Source: Saccharopolyspora phatthalungensis (GTDB lineage: Bacteria > Actinomycetota > Actinomycetes > Mycobacteriales > Pseudonocardiaceae). Taken from it: a stretch of DNA of 64,000 nucleotides. Positions 46,121 to 56,649 of this stretch are shown here, piece by piece; the stretch's first letter is position 1, and each line of letters starts with the position of its first letter. The stretch lies in the NCBI RefSeq assembly GCF_014203395.1, contig NZ_JACHIW010000001.1, positions 4,323,501-4,387,500 of the forward strand. The letters run 5' to 3'. The position numbers and the translations under genes were made by a program. The notes under the pieces were generated by a model. It was not told where the DNA came from. It worked only from the letters and a program-made list of their open reading frames with translations, and did no database searches.

Positions 46121-47623
46121 ATGTCCACCGACACCACCACCGTCCCGACTGCAGCCGCCACCAAGCCGCAGGTCGCAGTGAACGACGTCGGGACGGAGGA
46201 GGACTTCCTCGCCGCCGTCGACCAGACCATCAAGTACTTCAACGATGGGGACATTGTTGAGGGCACCATCGTCAAGGTCGATCGCGACGAGGTGCTGCTT
46301 GACATCGGCTACAAGACCGAGGGCGTCATCCCCTCCCGCGAACTGTCAATCAAGCACGATGTCGATCCTGCCGAGGTCGTTTCCGTCGGCGACTTCGTCG
46401 AGGCGCTTGTTCTCCAGAAGGAGGACAAGGAAGGCCGTCTGATCCTCTCCAAGAAGCGCGCCCAGTACGAGCGCGCCTGGGGCACCATCGAGGAGCTCAA
46501 GGAGAAGGACGAGCCCGTGCGCGGCACCGTCATCGAGGTCGTCAAGGGCGGCCTCATCCTCGACATCGGGCTGCGCGGCTTCCTGCCCGCCTCGCTGGTC
46601 GAGATGCGCCGCGTCCGCGACCTGCAGCCCTACGTCGGCCGCGAGCTCGAAGCCAAGATCATCGAGCTGGACAAGAACCGCAACAACGTGGTGCTGTCCC
46701 GCCGTGCCTGGCTGGAGCAGACGCAGTCCGAGGTCCGCAGCGAGTTCCTCAACCAGCTGCAGAAGGGCCAGGTCCGCAAGGGCGTCGTGTCCTCCATCGT
46801 CAACTTCGGTGCGTTCGTCGACCTCGGTGGTGTTGACGGTCTGGTGCACGTCTCGGAGCTGTCCTGGAAGCACATTGACCACCCGAGCGAGGTCGTCGAG
46901 GTCGGCCAGGAAGTCACCGTCGAGGTGCTCGACGTGGACATGGACCGCGAGCGCGTGTCGCTGTCGCTGAAGGCCACCCAGGAAGACCCGTGGCGCCAGT
47001 TCGCCCGCACCCACGCGATCGGCCAGATCGTGCCGGGCAAGGTCACCAAGCTGGTGCCGTTCGGCGCGTTCGTCCGGGTCGACGAGGGCATCGAGGGCCT
47101 GGTGCACATCTCCGAGCTGGCCGAGCGCCACGTGGAGATCCCGGAGCAGGTCGTCCAGGTCGGCGACGAGGTGATGATCAAGGTCATCGACATCGACCTG
47201 GAGCGTCGCCGGATCTCGCTGTCGCTGAAGCAGGCCAACGAGGGCTTCAGCCCCGACTCGGAGTTCGACCCCACCCAGTACGGGATGGCCGCCGAGTACG
47301 ACAACGAGGGCAACTACATCTACCCCGAGGGCTTCGACCCGGAGACCCAGGAGTGGCAGGAAGGCTACGACAAGCAGCGTGAGGAATGGGAGCGGCAGTA
47401 CGCCGAGGCCCACACGCGCTTCGAGAAGCACATCAACCAGATCACCAAGGCCCGCCAGGCCGACGCGGAGGCCGCTGCGGCCGCCGCGGCCGGTGGCGGC
47501 GAGGAGCAGGCCAGCGGTGGTGGCAACTACTCGTCGGCTTCGAACGACGAGCAGGACAGCGGCTCGCTGGCCAGCGACGCGCAGCTGGCTGCGCTGCGGG
47601 AGAAGCTCTCCGGCGGCGCGTGA
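46121..47623 (+). CDS. rpsA: 30S ribosomal protein S1
   Basis: 500 residues with four S1 RNA-binding domains (about residues 35-105, 120-190, 207-277 and 294-363), each with the G-x-V-x-x-I-x-x-F-G-A-F-V-D or equivalent turn, and an acidic, Gln/Ala-rich C-terminal tail. Brings mRNA to the ribosome. ATG 46121 begins the conserved sequence; the open frame extends upstream but without homology. The neighbours polA and coaE match the actinobacterial order. Confidence 0.97.
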   Translation: MSTDTTTVPTAAATKPQVAVNDVGTEEDFLAAVDQTIKYFNDGDIVEGTIVKVDRDEVLLDIGYKTEGVIPSRELSIKHDVDPAEVVSVGDFVEALVLQKEDKEGRLILSKKRAQYERAWGTIEELKEKDEPVRGTVIEVVKGGLILDIGLRGFLPASLVEMRRVRDLQPYVGRELEAKIIELDKNRNNVVLSRRAWLEQTQSEVRSEFLNQLQKGQVRKGVVSSIVNFGAFVDLGGVDGLVHVSELSWKHIDHPSEVVEVGQEVTVEVLDVDMDRERVSLSLKATQEDPWRQFARTHAIGQIVPGKVTKLVPFGAFVRVDEGIEGLVHISELAERHVEIPEQVVQVGDEVMIKVIDIDLERRRISLSLKQANEGFSPDSEFDPTQYGMAAEYDNEGNYIYPEGFDPETQEWQEGYDKQREEWERQYAEAHTRFEKHINQITKARQADAEAAAAAAAGGGEEQASGGGNYSSASNDEQDSGSLASDAQLAALREKLSGGA

Positions 47624-47646
47624 GTCTGACGCCTAGCGGCTGAAGG

Positions 47647-47681
47647 AACGGCCCTGCACCTTTCCGAGGTGCGGGGCCGTT
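47647..47681 (+). terminator. rpsA terminator
   Basis: AACGGCCCTGCACCT, TTCCG loop, AGGTGCGGGGCCGTT: a 15-bp stem with one mismatch, then TTTCC, 24 bases after the rpsA stop. Confidence 0.8.
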
Positions 47682-47780
47682 TCCGTTGCACGTGACCGAC
47701 GTTCCCGGCCGATCCCGTGCCGGCGGGACTGCGCTGACGTGGCAGGTGGGACGGGGCATTGGACTGGCAAGATGGGTCCC

Positions 47781-48971
47781 GTGTTGCGGGTGGGATTGAG
47801 CGGTGGCATCGGGTCGGGGAAGTCGACGGTGGCCCGGCGGTTGGTGGAGCGCGGCGCGGTGCTCATCGACGCCGACGTGCTGGCCCGGGAAGTGGTGCAA
47901 CCGGGCAGCCTGGGGCTGGCCGAACTCGTCGAGCGGTTCGGCGGCGACATCCTGGACGCCGACGGCGCGCTGAACCGGCCGGCATTGGCGGCCAAGGTCT
48001 TCGGCGACAGCGAGGCGCGCGCCGACCTCAATGCGATCACGCACCCCAAGATCCGCGAACTGACCGCCGAGCGGATGGCGCGGGCACCCGTCGACGCGAT
48101 CGTGGTCCACGATGTGCCGCTGCTGGTCGAGGTCGGCTACGCGCCGAACTACCACCTCGTGGTCATCGTCGACGCGCCCGAACCGGACCGGGTGCGGCGG
48201 CTGATCGATCGCGGCCTGGCGGAAGCGGACGCGCGTGCCCGCATCGCCGCGCAGGCCACCGACGAGCAGCGGCGCGAGGTCGCGGACGTGTGGCTCGACA
48301 ACAGCGGTTCGGTCGATGACCTGGTAGCCCGGGTCGATGCGCTCTGGCCGGACCGCCTGGTGCCGTTCGAGGAGAACGTCCGGCTGCGGCACCACCCGCC
48401 GAGGCGGGCGCCGAAGCTGGTCGATCCGGATCCGGAGTGGCCGCGGCAGGCGCGGCGGCTGATCGCCCGGATCGAGCGGGCGGCGGGGGACAAGGCGCTG
48501 CGGGTCGACCACATCGGCTCGACCGCCGTGCCCGGCTTGCCCGCGAAGGACATCATCGACCTGCAGCTGACGGTCCGGTCCCTGGCCGACGCCGATGCGC
48601 TGGCCGAGCCGCTGGGCGATGCCGGTTTCCCGGTGTGGCCGGACATCCACAACGACACCCAGCACGCGTTCGCACCGGACCCTGCGGTCTGGGAGAAGCG
48701 GCTCCATGTGTCGGCTGACCCGGGTCGCTACGCGAACCTGCACATCCGCGTCGACGGGTCGCCGGGCCAGCGCGTCGCGCTGCTGTTCCCGGCCTGGCTG
48801 CGCGCCGATGACGCGGCCCGCGAGGAATACCTGGCTATCAAGCGGAAGCTAGCCGCCGAACATGCTGCCGACCCGGATCACAGCGCCTACGCGGATGCGA
48901 AGGAACCCTGGTTCGCCGAGGCCCTTCCGAGGGCCTGGCGCTGGGCCGACCAAACCGACTGGAGCGAATGA
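47781..48971 (+). CDS. coaE: Dephospho-CoA kinase fused to GrpB-like domain
   Basis: Last enzyme of CoA synthesis. The N-terminal kinase (about residues 1-195) starts L-R-V-G-L-S-G-G-I-G-S-G-K-S-T, the P-loop, then D-A-D-V-L-A-R-E-V. The C-terminal ~190 residues are a GrpB/UPF0157 nucleotidyltransferase-like domain, recognised by H-I-G-S-T-A-V-P-G-L. Such fusions are common in actinobacteria; the second domain's function is unknown. GTG 47781 and ATG 47772 are both possible starts. Confidence 0.93.
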   Translation: MLRVGLSGGIGSGKSTVARRLVERGAVLIDADVLAREVVQPGSLGLAELVERFGGDILDADGALNRPALAAKVFGDSEARADLNAITHPKIRELTAERMARAPVDAIVVHDVPLLVEVGYAPNYHLVVIVDAPEPDRVRRLIDRGLAEADARARIAAQATDEQRREVADVWLDNSGSVDDLVARVDALWPDRLVPFEENVRLRHHPPRRAPKLVDPDPEWPRQARRLIARIERAAGDKALRVDHIGSTAVPGLPAKDIIDLQLTVRSLADADALAEPLGDAGFPVWPDIHNDTQHAFAPDPAVWEKRLHVSADPGRYANLHIRVDGSPGQRVALLFPAWLRADDAAREEYLAIKRKLAAEHAADPDHSAYADAKEPWFAEALPRAWRWADQTDWSE

Positions 48972-49167
48972 TCTTTTCGCGCCAAGCGGCACCCGAGTGA
49001 TCTTGGGTGATCTCGGGTGTCGCTCGCGCCGGCATTCACGACCACAGCGCGCATCGCCGACCGATCTGTCCTATTTGGACGAAGGTGCGAACCTGGACTT
49101 TTCCAACGACGACGCCGAGTTCGATCCGATCTCAACGCGACCCGGCACCGGACCTCGCCGGGCGTGA

Positions 49168-49674
49168 TCACCAGGCTTCGAAAATGCCTCGGTGGGCGAG
49201 CCACTCGTTGATGTCGCGGTGCCGGGTGACCTCTTCCAGCGTCCGGTGCACCGTGCGCAGCGCGTAGTCGGCCTCGCTGAGCCGGATCAGACCGCCGTCC
49301 ACCGCAGCGGCGAACTCGGCGGCGTGGGTGATCCGCGCACGGCCGCGGTCCCCGACCTCCAGGCCGAGCAGCAGATCGGTCGTGGTCCACGACCGCGTCT
49401 CGCGCTCAATGTGGACCGCGGTGAGCGTGCTCGGGCCAGGGCGCGAGTGCCTGCTGCGCGGGCGGTAGCGGGTCAGCCGCAGCCCGAGATCGGGCAGCAG
49501 CCAGGTGATTTCGGCGTCGTGCTCCGCTGCTTCCGGGGTTGAGTACTCCACCGCGAGCCCCCAGCGCTCGACGTGGCAGACCTCCAACTGGTGAACGAAG
49601 CCGGAAGGCTGTCTACGCTGCGAACTGAAGACGTCGATCACTTCCACCAATTGAGGAGAAATCCCAGCGCCCAC
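49168..49674 (-). CDS. DUF402 family protein (first of two)
   Basis: About 168 residues. The V-E-V-I-D-V-F start, W-L-L-P-D-L-G-L-R-L-T-R-Y and the final E-W-L-A-H-R-G-I fit the DUF402 family of metal-dependent phosphatase-like or RNA-linked proteins. Its pattern matches the next gene (V-E-V-F-D-L-V, W-L-L-P-A-L-G-L-R-I-T-R-W, K-W-L-R-D-N-G-I), so they are paralogs. Start uncertain: GTG 49674 or TTG 49695. No assigned role. Confidence 0.7.
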   Translation of the reverse strand: MGAGISPQLVEVIDVFSSQRRQPSGFVHQLEVCHVERWGLAVEYSTPEAAEHDAEITWLLPDLGLRLTRYRPRSRHSRPGPSTLTAVHIERETRSWTTTDLLLGLEVGDRGRARITHAAEFAAAVDGGLIRLSEADYALRTVHRTLEEVTRHRDINEWLAHRGIFEAW

Positions 49675-49801
49675 GCCTATTGACAGTAGCGTCAAATCCG
49701 ACCCGGATGATCAACAACAGCGGGTTTCCAGGTAACTTTTCGGGGCTCGTAGCGTATCGATTCGGTGCGTGCACGAACTATCACCGGGTTGGCGGTAGCT
49801 C

Positions 49802-50377
49802 TCATTCGCGGAGTGCGGGATCTTCGGTGAGTTGCCCATGCCACGACAGCTCGATCCCGTTGTCGCGCAACCACTTCGCGAGGTCGTACCGGTGTCGGGC
49901 GAGCCCCTCGACGGTCTCGCACGCGCGCCGCATCGCGCGCTCCGCCGTTTCGGGATCCAGCAGTTTCGCTTGCACTGCGACCACGAATTCATCGATGTCC
50001 AGCACCTGCGCCGCGCGCCGGTCCCGCACCACGACGTCGAGGTAGTGATCGACGGTGCGCCACCGATGTTCCCCCGGCTCGATGTCCACCACGTCCAGGT
50101 AGAAGTCCACGTCCTTCTCGTGGCCGGGATGGTAGTACCAGCGGGTGATGCGCAGCCCGAGCGCGGGCAACAGCCAGGATTCCAGGGCGGCGATGGTCGG
50201 GTGGCCCGGCGTCGGACGCGCCAGGTAGAGGCCGAACGGCTGGTGACGGAAGTGCGTCACGGTGCGCACATGGCCCTTGGGGTCGGTGTTGGTGTTCGCG
50301 ACCAGGTCGAAGACCTCGACCTTCGGCGGGTGAACGGGCAGGCCGAGCTGTTCGGCGATCTCGCGCTGCGTGGTCAC
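49802..50377 (-). CDS. DUF402 family protein (second of two)
   Basis: 191 residues of the same family as the gene at 49168, with the W-Y-Y-H-P-G-H segment and D-V-D-F-Y-L-D-V-V-D strand typical of DUF402. It occupies the place of Rv1632c between coaE and uvrB in Mycobacterium, so it is the likely ortholog. GTG start at 50377. Function unknown. Confidence 0.75.
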   Translation of the reverse strand: MTTQREIAEQLGLPVHPPKVEVFDLVANTNTDPKGHVRTVTHFRHQPFGLYLARPTPGHPTIAALESWLLPALGLRITRWYYHPGHEKDVDFYLDVVDIEPGEHRWRTVDHYLDVVVRDRRAAQVLDIDEFVVAVQAKLLDPETAERAMRRACETVEGLARHRYDLAKWLRDNGIELSWHGQLTEDPALRE

Positions 50378-50471
50378 CCTGCCACTGTATGCGGGCGGGC
50401 GCGGCGTCTGAAGGTCGTCGCGCCCGCTCTCTCTTGACCACTTGTGTCACGTCACCTCCGATCGGTCGCGG

Positions 50472-50903
50472 TCAAGTCGTCGCGCGGGTGGCGTAGGCCG
50501 GAGCCATGATGCCCAGCCCCGCGAGGATCAGGATCGCCCCGCCGATCACGTTGCACAGCACGGTGCTGGTCACGACGACGGTTCCGCTCATCACGAAAAC
50601 GGCCACGATCGTCCACACGCCCAGCACCGGACAAGTCCAGGCGATGCCGTGCGTGCGGTGGTAGGCGGCCGCGAACGAAAGCCCGAGAAGGGCCGCGGTC
50701 AGCCCGACGACCAGGTTGTTCACCGTCAACGACGGCGTCCTAGCGGCGAACCCGGTGATCCACGGCGACAATGCGACGAACAGCCCAGCGAGCACGGCGA
50801 GGCCGTCCGCCACCTGAGCGGTCGGAGTTTCGGCGGCTCGCTCGTAGCGCAGGCGCATCTCGGCGAGATCGGGATGCCCAACGATAGGTGTGCTGCCCGA
50901 CAT
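50472..50903 (-). CDS. SPW repeat membrane protein
   Basis: 143-residue protein with a short soluble start and four predicted membrane helices. The second half of helix 1 has L-S-P-W-I-T-G-F, the SPW motif. Small SPW proteins of this type are widespread in actinobacteria and of unknown function. ATG at 50903; divergent from uvrB. Confidence 0.8.
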   Translation of the reverse strand: MSGSTPIVGHPDLAEMRLRYERAAETPTAQVADGLAVLAGLFVALSPWITGFAARTPSLTVNNLVVGLTAALLGLSFAAAYHRTHGIAWTCPVLGVWTIVAVFVMSGTVVVTSTVLCNVIGGAILILAGLGIMAPAYATRATT

Positions 50904-51011
50904 CACACCACCTCCTGCACTGGGGTGACGCAATTCATTATCTGCCCTGGCAGCCGTTTGGTCACCCCGTGACGCAGCACGATGTCGGGGCGGGCTCGTA
51001 CATTGGTTGTC

Positions 51012-53168
<2,157 letters not shown>

Positions 53169-53222
53169 TGGGGTTGGGCGGCGAGTGCTTGTCGGTGCCC
53201 AGGTTTACTGTGCGCGCTGGAG

Positions 53223-53672
53223 GTGGTTGTGGTGGGCTTGGGGTTTCAGGTGACTTTCGATGCGCACGATCCGATGCGGTTGGCGCAGTTCTGGGCGGTA
53301 GCATTGGAGTACGAGATGCAGCCGCCGCCTTCGGGCTTCGAATCGTGGGAGCAGTTCGCCCGGACCGTCGGGATTCCTGAGGAGAAGTGGGGCGACTTCG
53401 CCGCGGTGATGGATCCGGCGGGCGAGGGACCCAGGGTGTTCTTCCAGCGCGTGCCCGAAGGCAAGACGGCGAAGAACCGGGTGCACCTGGACGTGAATGT
53501 CTCCCAACGTGGCCTGGCGCTGGACGAGCGCGCGGAGCGACGCGAGATCGTGGCGAGGCATGTCGAACGCCTCAAGGGCCTCGGGGCCACGTACGTCCGC
53601 GAAGTCGACGAGCCCAACGGCTACTGCGTCGTCCTGCAAGACCCCGAAGGCAATGAGCTTTGCGTGCAGTGA
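53223..53672 (+). CDS. VOC-superfamily (glyoxalase-like) protein
   Basis: 149 residues in the glyoxalase_6 branch. F-Q-V-T-F-D-A-H-D-P-M-R-L-A-Q-F-W is the first repeat, and V-H-L-D-V-N-V and V-V-L-Q-D-P-E-G-N-E-L-C belong to the second. GTG start with GGAGG. Its role is unknown; it follows uvrB by 54 bp and may be co-transcribed. Confidence 0.83.
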   Translation: MVVVGLGFQVTFDAHDPMRLAQFWAVALEYEMQPPPSGFESWEQFARTVGIPEEKWGDFAAVMDPAGEGPRVFFQRVPEGKTAKNRVHLDVNVSQRGLALDERAERREIVARHVERLKGLGATYVREVDEPNGYCVVLQDPEGNELCVQ

Positions 53673-53795
53673 CCGGTCTGAGCACACTCGCTGGGGGTCC
53701 GCTGACTCCGGAGGGTTGGCGATTTCGCGTGAAAACGGCGTTTCCGCGGTGCGCCAAGGACAGTCGATCGCACGGTAGCGAGGAGGCGTCAGGCT

Positions 53796-55022
53796 GTGGG
53801 CGCGAGCGCAGGAAACGAGATGATCGCCATCCATCCCGAGGCACCGGAGTCCTTTGTGGAACATCCTGCAGTTCATGTCAGTACGACGATTTCCTGGCAC
53901 GAGAACGGCCGCTTGCGGTCGGCCCAGTGGAGGTCCGCCGCTGGCGCACGGGCACCGAAAAATGTCGGCGTTGCTACTGCCGGCCTCGACGTCGACAGTG
54001 CCCTCCGGAATGCGTCGCAAGGCATCGGAATGTTGTGGCGCGCCGACTACTCGAACGCTCGGCGGTTGCTCTCCGACCTGAGCAAGCGCCTGGACCGCAA
54101 ACCGATCCGGGCCGTACCGGATCCGGCCGAGAGGTTCTACCGGTACCGCCAGACGCGGAAGAACCGCGCTCGAGTGCTCGGAATGCTTCTCGTCGAGTTG
54201 AATGCGGACCTTGTCGTAGATCTGCCTCGGGCACCGGATGTGCGCGCCGCGTGCCGCGAGGTGTACGGCGCTCCGGGGGAGTCGTGCATTGTCTCCCTCC
54301 GCGAGCTTCTGGGGGTGTTGAGTGCTCACCAATGGCGCACGCTCGGTGTGTACGTCCCGGCTCTGAATGCCCGGATTCATCCCCACTACGGTGTGTTTTC
54401 CCCTACCCGCGACGAATACGTGGATCTCGTTGCGTCAGCCGAGATAGCCGAAGTAGGAACGGCGTTCGACATCGGGACGGGCACTGGCGTGCTCGCGGCG
54501 GTGCTCGCCAGGCGCGGAGTTGGTCGTGTGGTGGCCACTGATGTCGCACCGCGGGCTGTGGCTTGCGCCCAGGACAACGTGCGAAGGCTGGGATTTGGCG
54601 ATCGCGTGACCGTGACACAGTCCGATCTGTTCCCGCCCGGACGCGCCGATCTGGTGGTCTGCAACCCACCGTGGCTACCCGCGACACCGAACTCGGCTCT
54701 TGACGCGGCGGTTTTCGATCCAGAGGGACGCATGTTGTCAGGGTTCATTCGTGGCGTTGCGGATCACCTGGCAGTCGGTGGTGAGGCTTGGCTGGTGTTG
54801 TCGAACCTGGCCGAGTTGCTTGGACTGCGTACTCGTGGGCAGCTGTTGGATGAGTTCGGTGCCGCCGGCCTTGCCGTGCTCGGGCGCCTCGACACGCGTC
54901 CGCGGCATCCCCGGGCACGGGAGGCGCGGGGGCCGCTCGGGGCGGCGCGAGCAGCGGAACAGGTCTCGCTTTGGCGCTTGGCCCCGGCCGGATGCGATGA
55001 CAGGCGAGACCGGACCGCGTAA
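53796..55022 (+). CDS. Methyltransferase with N-P-P-W motif
   Basis: 408 residues. The second half is a class I methyltransferase: F-D-I-G-T-G-T-G (motif I), A-T-D-V-A-P (motif II) and V-C-N-P-P-W-L-P (motif IV). The N-P-P-W form is typical of enzymes acting on amino groups of glutamine or nucleobases (HemK/RsmC-like). The N-terminal ~200 residues are not recognised and may bind the substrate. GTG start with GAGGAGG. Target unknown. Confidence 0.82.
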   Translation: MGASAGNEMIAIHPEAPESFVEHPAVHVSTTISWHENGRLRSAQWRSAAGARAPKNVGVATAGLDVDSALRNASQGIGMLWRADYSNARRLLSDLSKRLDRKPIRAVPDPAERFYRYRQTRKNRARVLGMLLVELNADLVVDLPRAPDVRAACREVYGAPGESCIVSLRELLGVLSAHQWRTLGVYVPALNARIHPHYGVFSPTRDEYVDLVASAEIAEVGTAFDIGTGTGVLAAVLARRGVGRVVATDVAPRAVACAQDNVRRLGFGDRVTVTQSDLFPPGRADLVVCNPPWLPATPNSALDAAVFDPEGRMLSGFIRGVADHLAVGGEAWLVLSNLAELLGLRTRGQLLDEFGAAGLAVLGRLDTRPRHPRAREARGPLGAARAAEQVSLWRLAPAGCDDRRDRTA

Positions 55023-55151
55023 GTTCGGTCCGACGCGCAGGAAAATGACTCAATTCTGAGATGTTGCGTAGCGCAACGGTCCTGGCCCGGGCAATGAGGC
55101 CCGGGCAATGAGGTTGTGACGGGTCGGCAATCGAGCGGACGGAGGAGTTCC

Positions 55152-55712
55152 TTGGCGAAGTTGATCTACTCGGCGATCGCCTCGCTCGACGGTTACATCG
55201 CCGACGAGGACGGCGATTTCGGCTGGGCCGAGCCGGACGAGGAGGTGCACGCATTCGTCAACGACCTTGAGCGGCCGGTCGGCACTTTCCTGCTCGGGCG
55301 CCGGACGTATGAGCTGATGATCGGTTGGGACGACGCGGATTCCTTCGCCGACCAGCGGCCCGTCATGCAGGACTTCGCGCGGATCTGGCAGGCGGCCGAC
55401 AAGATCGTGCACTCCTCGGCGCTGGAGGAGGTGTCCACCGCCCGCACGCGCATCGTTCGGTCCTTCGACCCCGAGGCGGTCCGGCGGTTGAAAGCGTCGG
55501 CGGAACGCGACATCACCGTGGGCGGTCCCGGTCTGGCGGCGCATGCGTTCCGGGCCGGACTGGTCGACGAATGCCACCTGTTCCTGATACCGGTGCTGGT
55601 CGGCGGCGGCACGCGGGCTCTTCCCGACAAGGTTCGCCTCGGTCTGGAACTCCTCGACGAACGCCGTTTCGGCGGCGGCGTGGTCCACCTCCGCTACCGC
55701 GTCAGGAAATGA
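55152..55712 (+). CDS. Dihydrofolate reductase-like (RibD C-terminal) protein
   Basis: 186 residues. Begins K-L-I-Y-S-A-I-A-S-L-D-G-Y-I-A-D, the typical start of this oxidoreductase fold, with L-L-G-R-R-T-Y-E-L-M, then G-G-P-G-L-A-A-H-A-F (NADPH-binding) and P-V-L-V-G-G-G-T-R-A-L. TTG 55152 has GGAGGAG upstream. Related proteins are stand-alone reductases of unknown substrate. Confidence 0.85.
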   Translation: MAKLIYSAIASLDGYIADEDGDFGWAEPDEEVHAFVNDLERPVGTFLLGRRTYELMIGWDDADSFADQRPVMQDFARIWQAADKIVHSSALEEVSTARTRIVRSFDPEAVRRLKASAERDITVGGPGLAAHAFRAGLVDECHLFLIPVLVGGGTRALPDKVRLGLELLDERRFGGGVVHLRYRVRK

Positions 55713-55719
55713 AACCGCG

Positions 55720-56649
55720 TCAGCTGGTGATGTCCTTGTCGTGGAAGCGCCAGATCGCCAGGGCCGTGAAAACCGCCGCGTAGGCCAGCCCCGAAAAGGC
55801 CCCGCGGGCCATCGCGGTCCAGTCGATGTTCTCGCTCAGGAGGTCCGAGTACGCCGTCGAGTAGTGCGTCGGCAGGTAGTCGCGCAGATCTCCGAGGGCC
55901 GTGATCTGGTCGAGGATCTCCGAAAGGATCGAGACCACCACCGCGCCGCCGACCGCTCCCAGCGGCGCGTCCGTGCTGACGCTCAGCCACAGCGCCAGCC
56001 CGGCGATCCAGGTCAGGTGCACCGCGAGATACACCGTGGCCACCGCCAGGCTCATCATCCCGGCCGGGAACGGCACCGCTTCGCCGGTGGTGCTGACCAG
56101 TTCGCCGCCGCCGAACCAAAGCAGGCCCACGCCGAGGGCGCCCGCAGTGAGCAGCACCAGCCCGAAACCCGACAGCAGCGCCGAAACCACGGCCTTCTGG
56201 CGGAGCAGCCGGATGCGGGGCACCGGGGCGGCCAACAGGTATTTCAGGCTCGACCAGGACGCTTCGCTGGCCACCGTGTCGCCGAAAAACAACGCCACCA
56301 CCACGACCAGCAGGAAGTTGGTCGAAGCGAACAGGGTGAACACCGCGAAGTTCAGGCCGCTGGTGGTGGCCATGTCGGCCAGCGTCCGGCCGCTGCGCCT
56401 GCCGTCGTCGCCGATCTCGAAGGCCAGCAGCAGCAAGAACGGCAGCACCACCAGGAAGCCCAGCGCGAGCCGGGTGCGGCGGCGCCGCAGCTGGCGGGCC
56501 AGCTCCACCCGCACCGGCAGCGTCCGCTTCGGCCGGTAGCCCTCGACGCTGCCGTCGGGCTGGAATGCGTGTCGGCGGCCGGAGCGGACCACCGCCGTCT
56601 CGGCGGTATCCAGCTGTCCCACCTTGGGCTGTTCGGCTTCGTCGGTCAC
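55720..56649 (-). CDS. ABC transporter permease (ABC-2 type)
   Basis: 309-residue permease with about six membrane helices after a soluble N-terminus of ~65 residues. T-V-A-S-E-A-S-W-S-S-L-K-Y-L-L is the amphipathic loop typical of this family. The GTG at 56649 overlaps the stop of the fusion gene (GTGA at 56649-56646), so both subunits are made together. Substrate unknown. Convergent with the reductase gene. Confidence 0.87.
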   Translation of the reverse strand: MTDEAEQPKVGQLDTAETAVVRSGRRHAFQPDGSVEGYRPKRTLPVRVELARQLRRRRTRLALGFLVVLPFLLLLAFEIGDDGRRSGRTLADMATTSGLNFAVFTLFASTNFLLVVVVALFFGDTVASEASWSSLKYLLAAPVPRIRLLRQKAVVSALLSGFGLVLLTAGALGVGLLWFGGGELVSTTGEAVPFPAGMMSLAVATVYLAVHLTWIAGLALWLSVSTDAPLGAVGGAVVVSILSEILDQITALGDLRDYLPTHYSTAYSDLLSENIDWTAMARGAFSGLAYAAVFTALAIWRFHDKDITS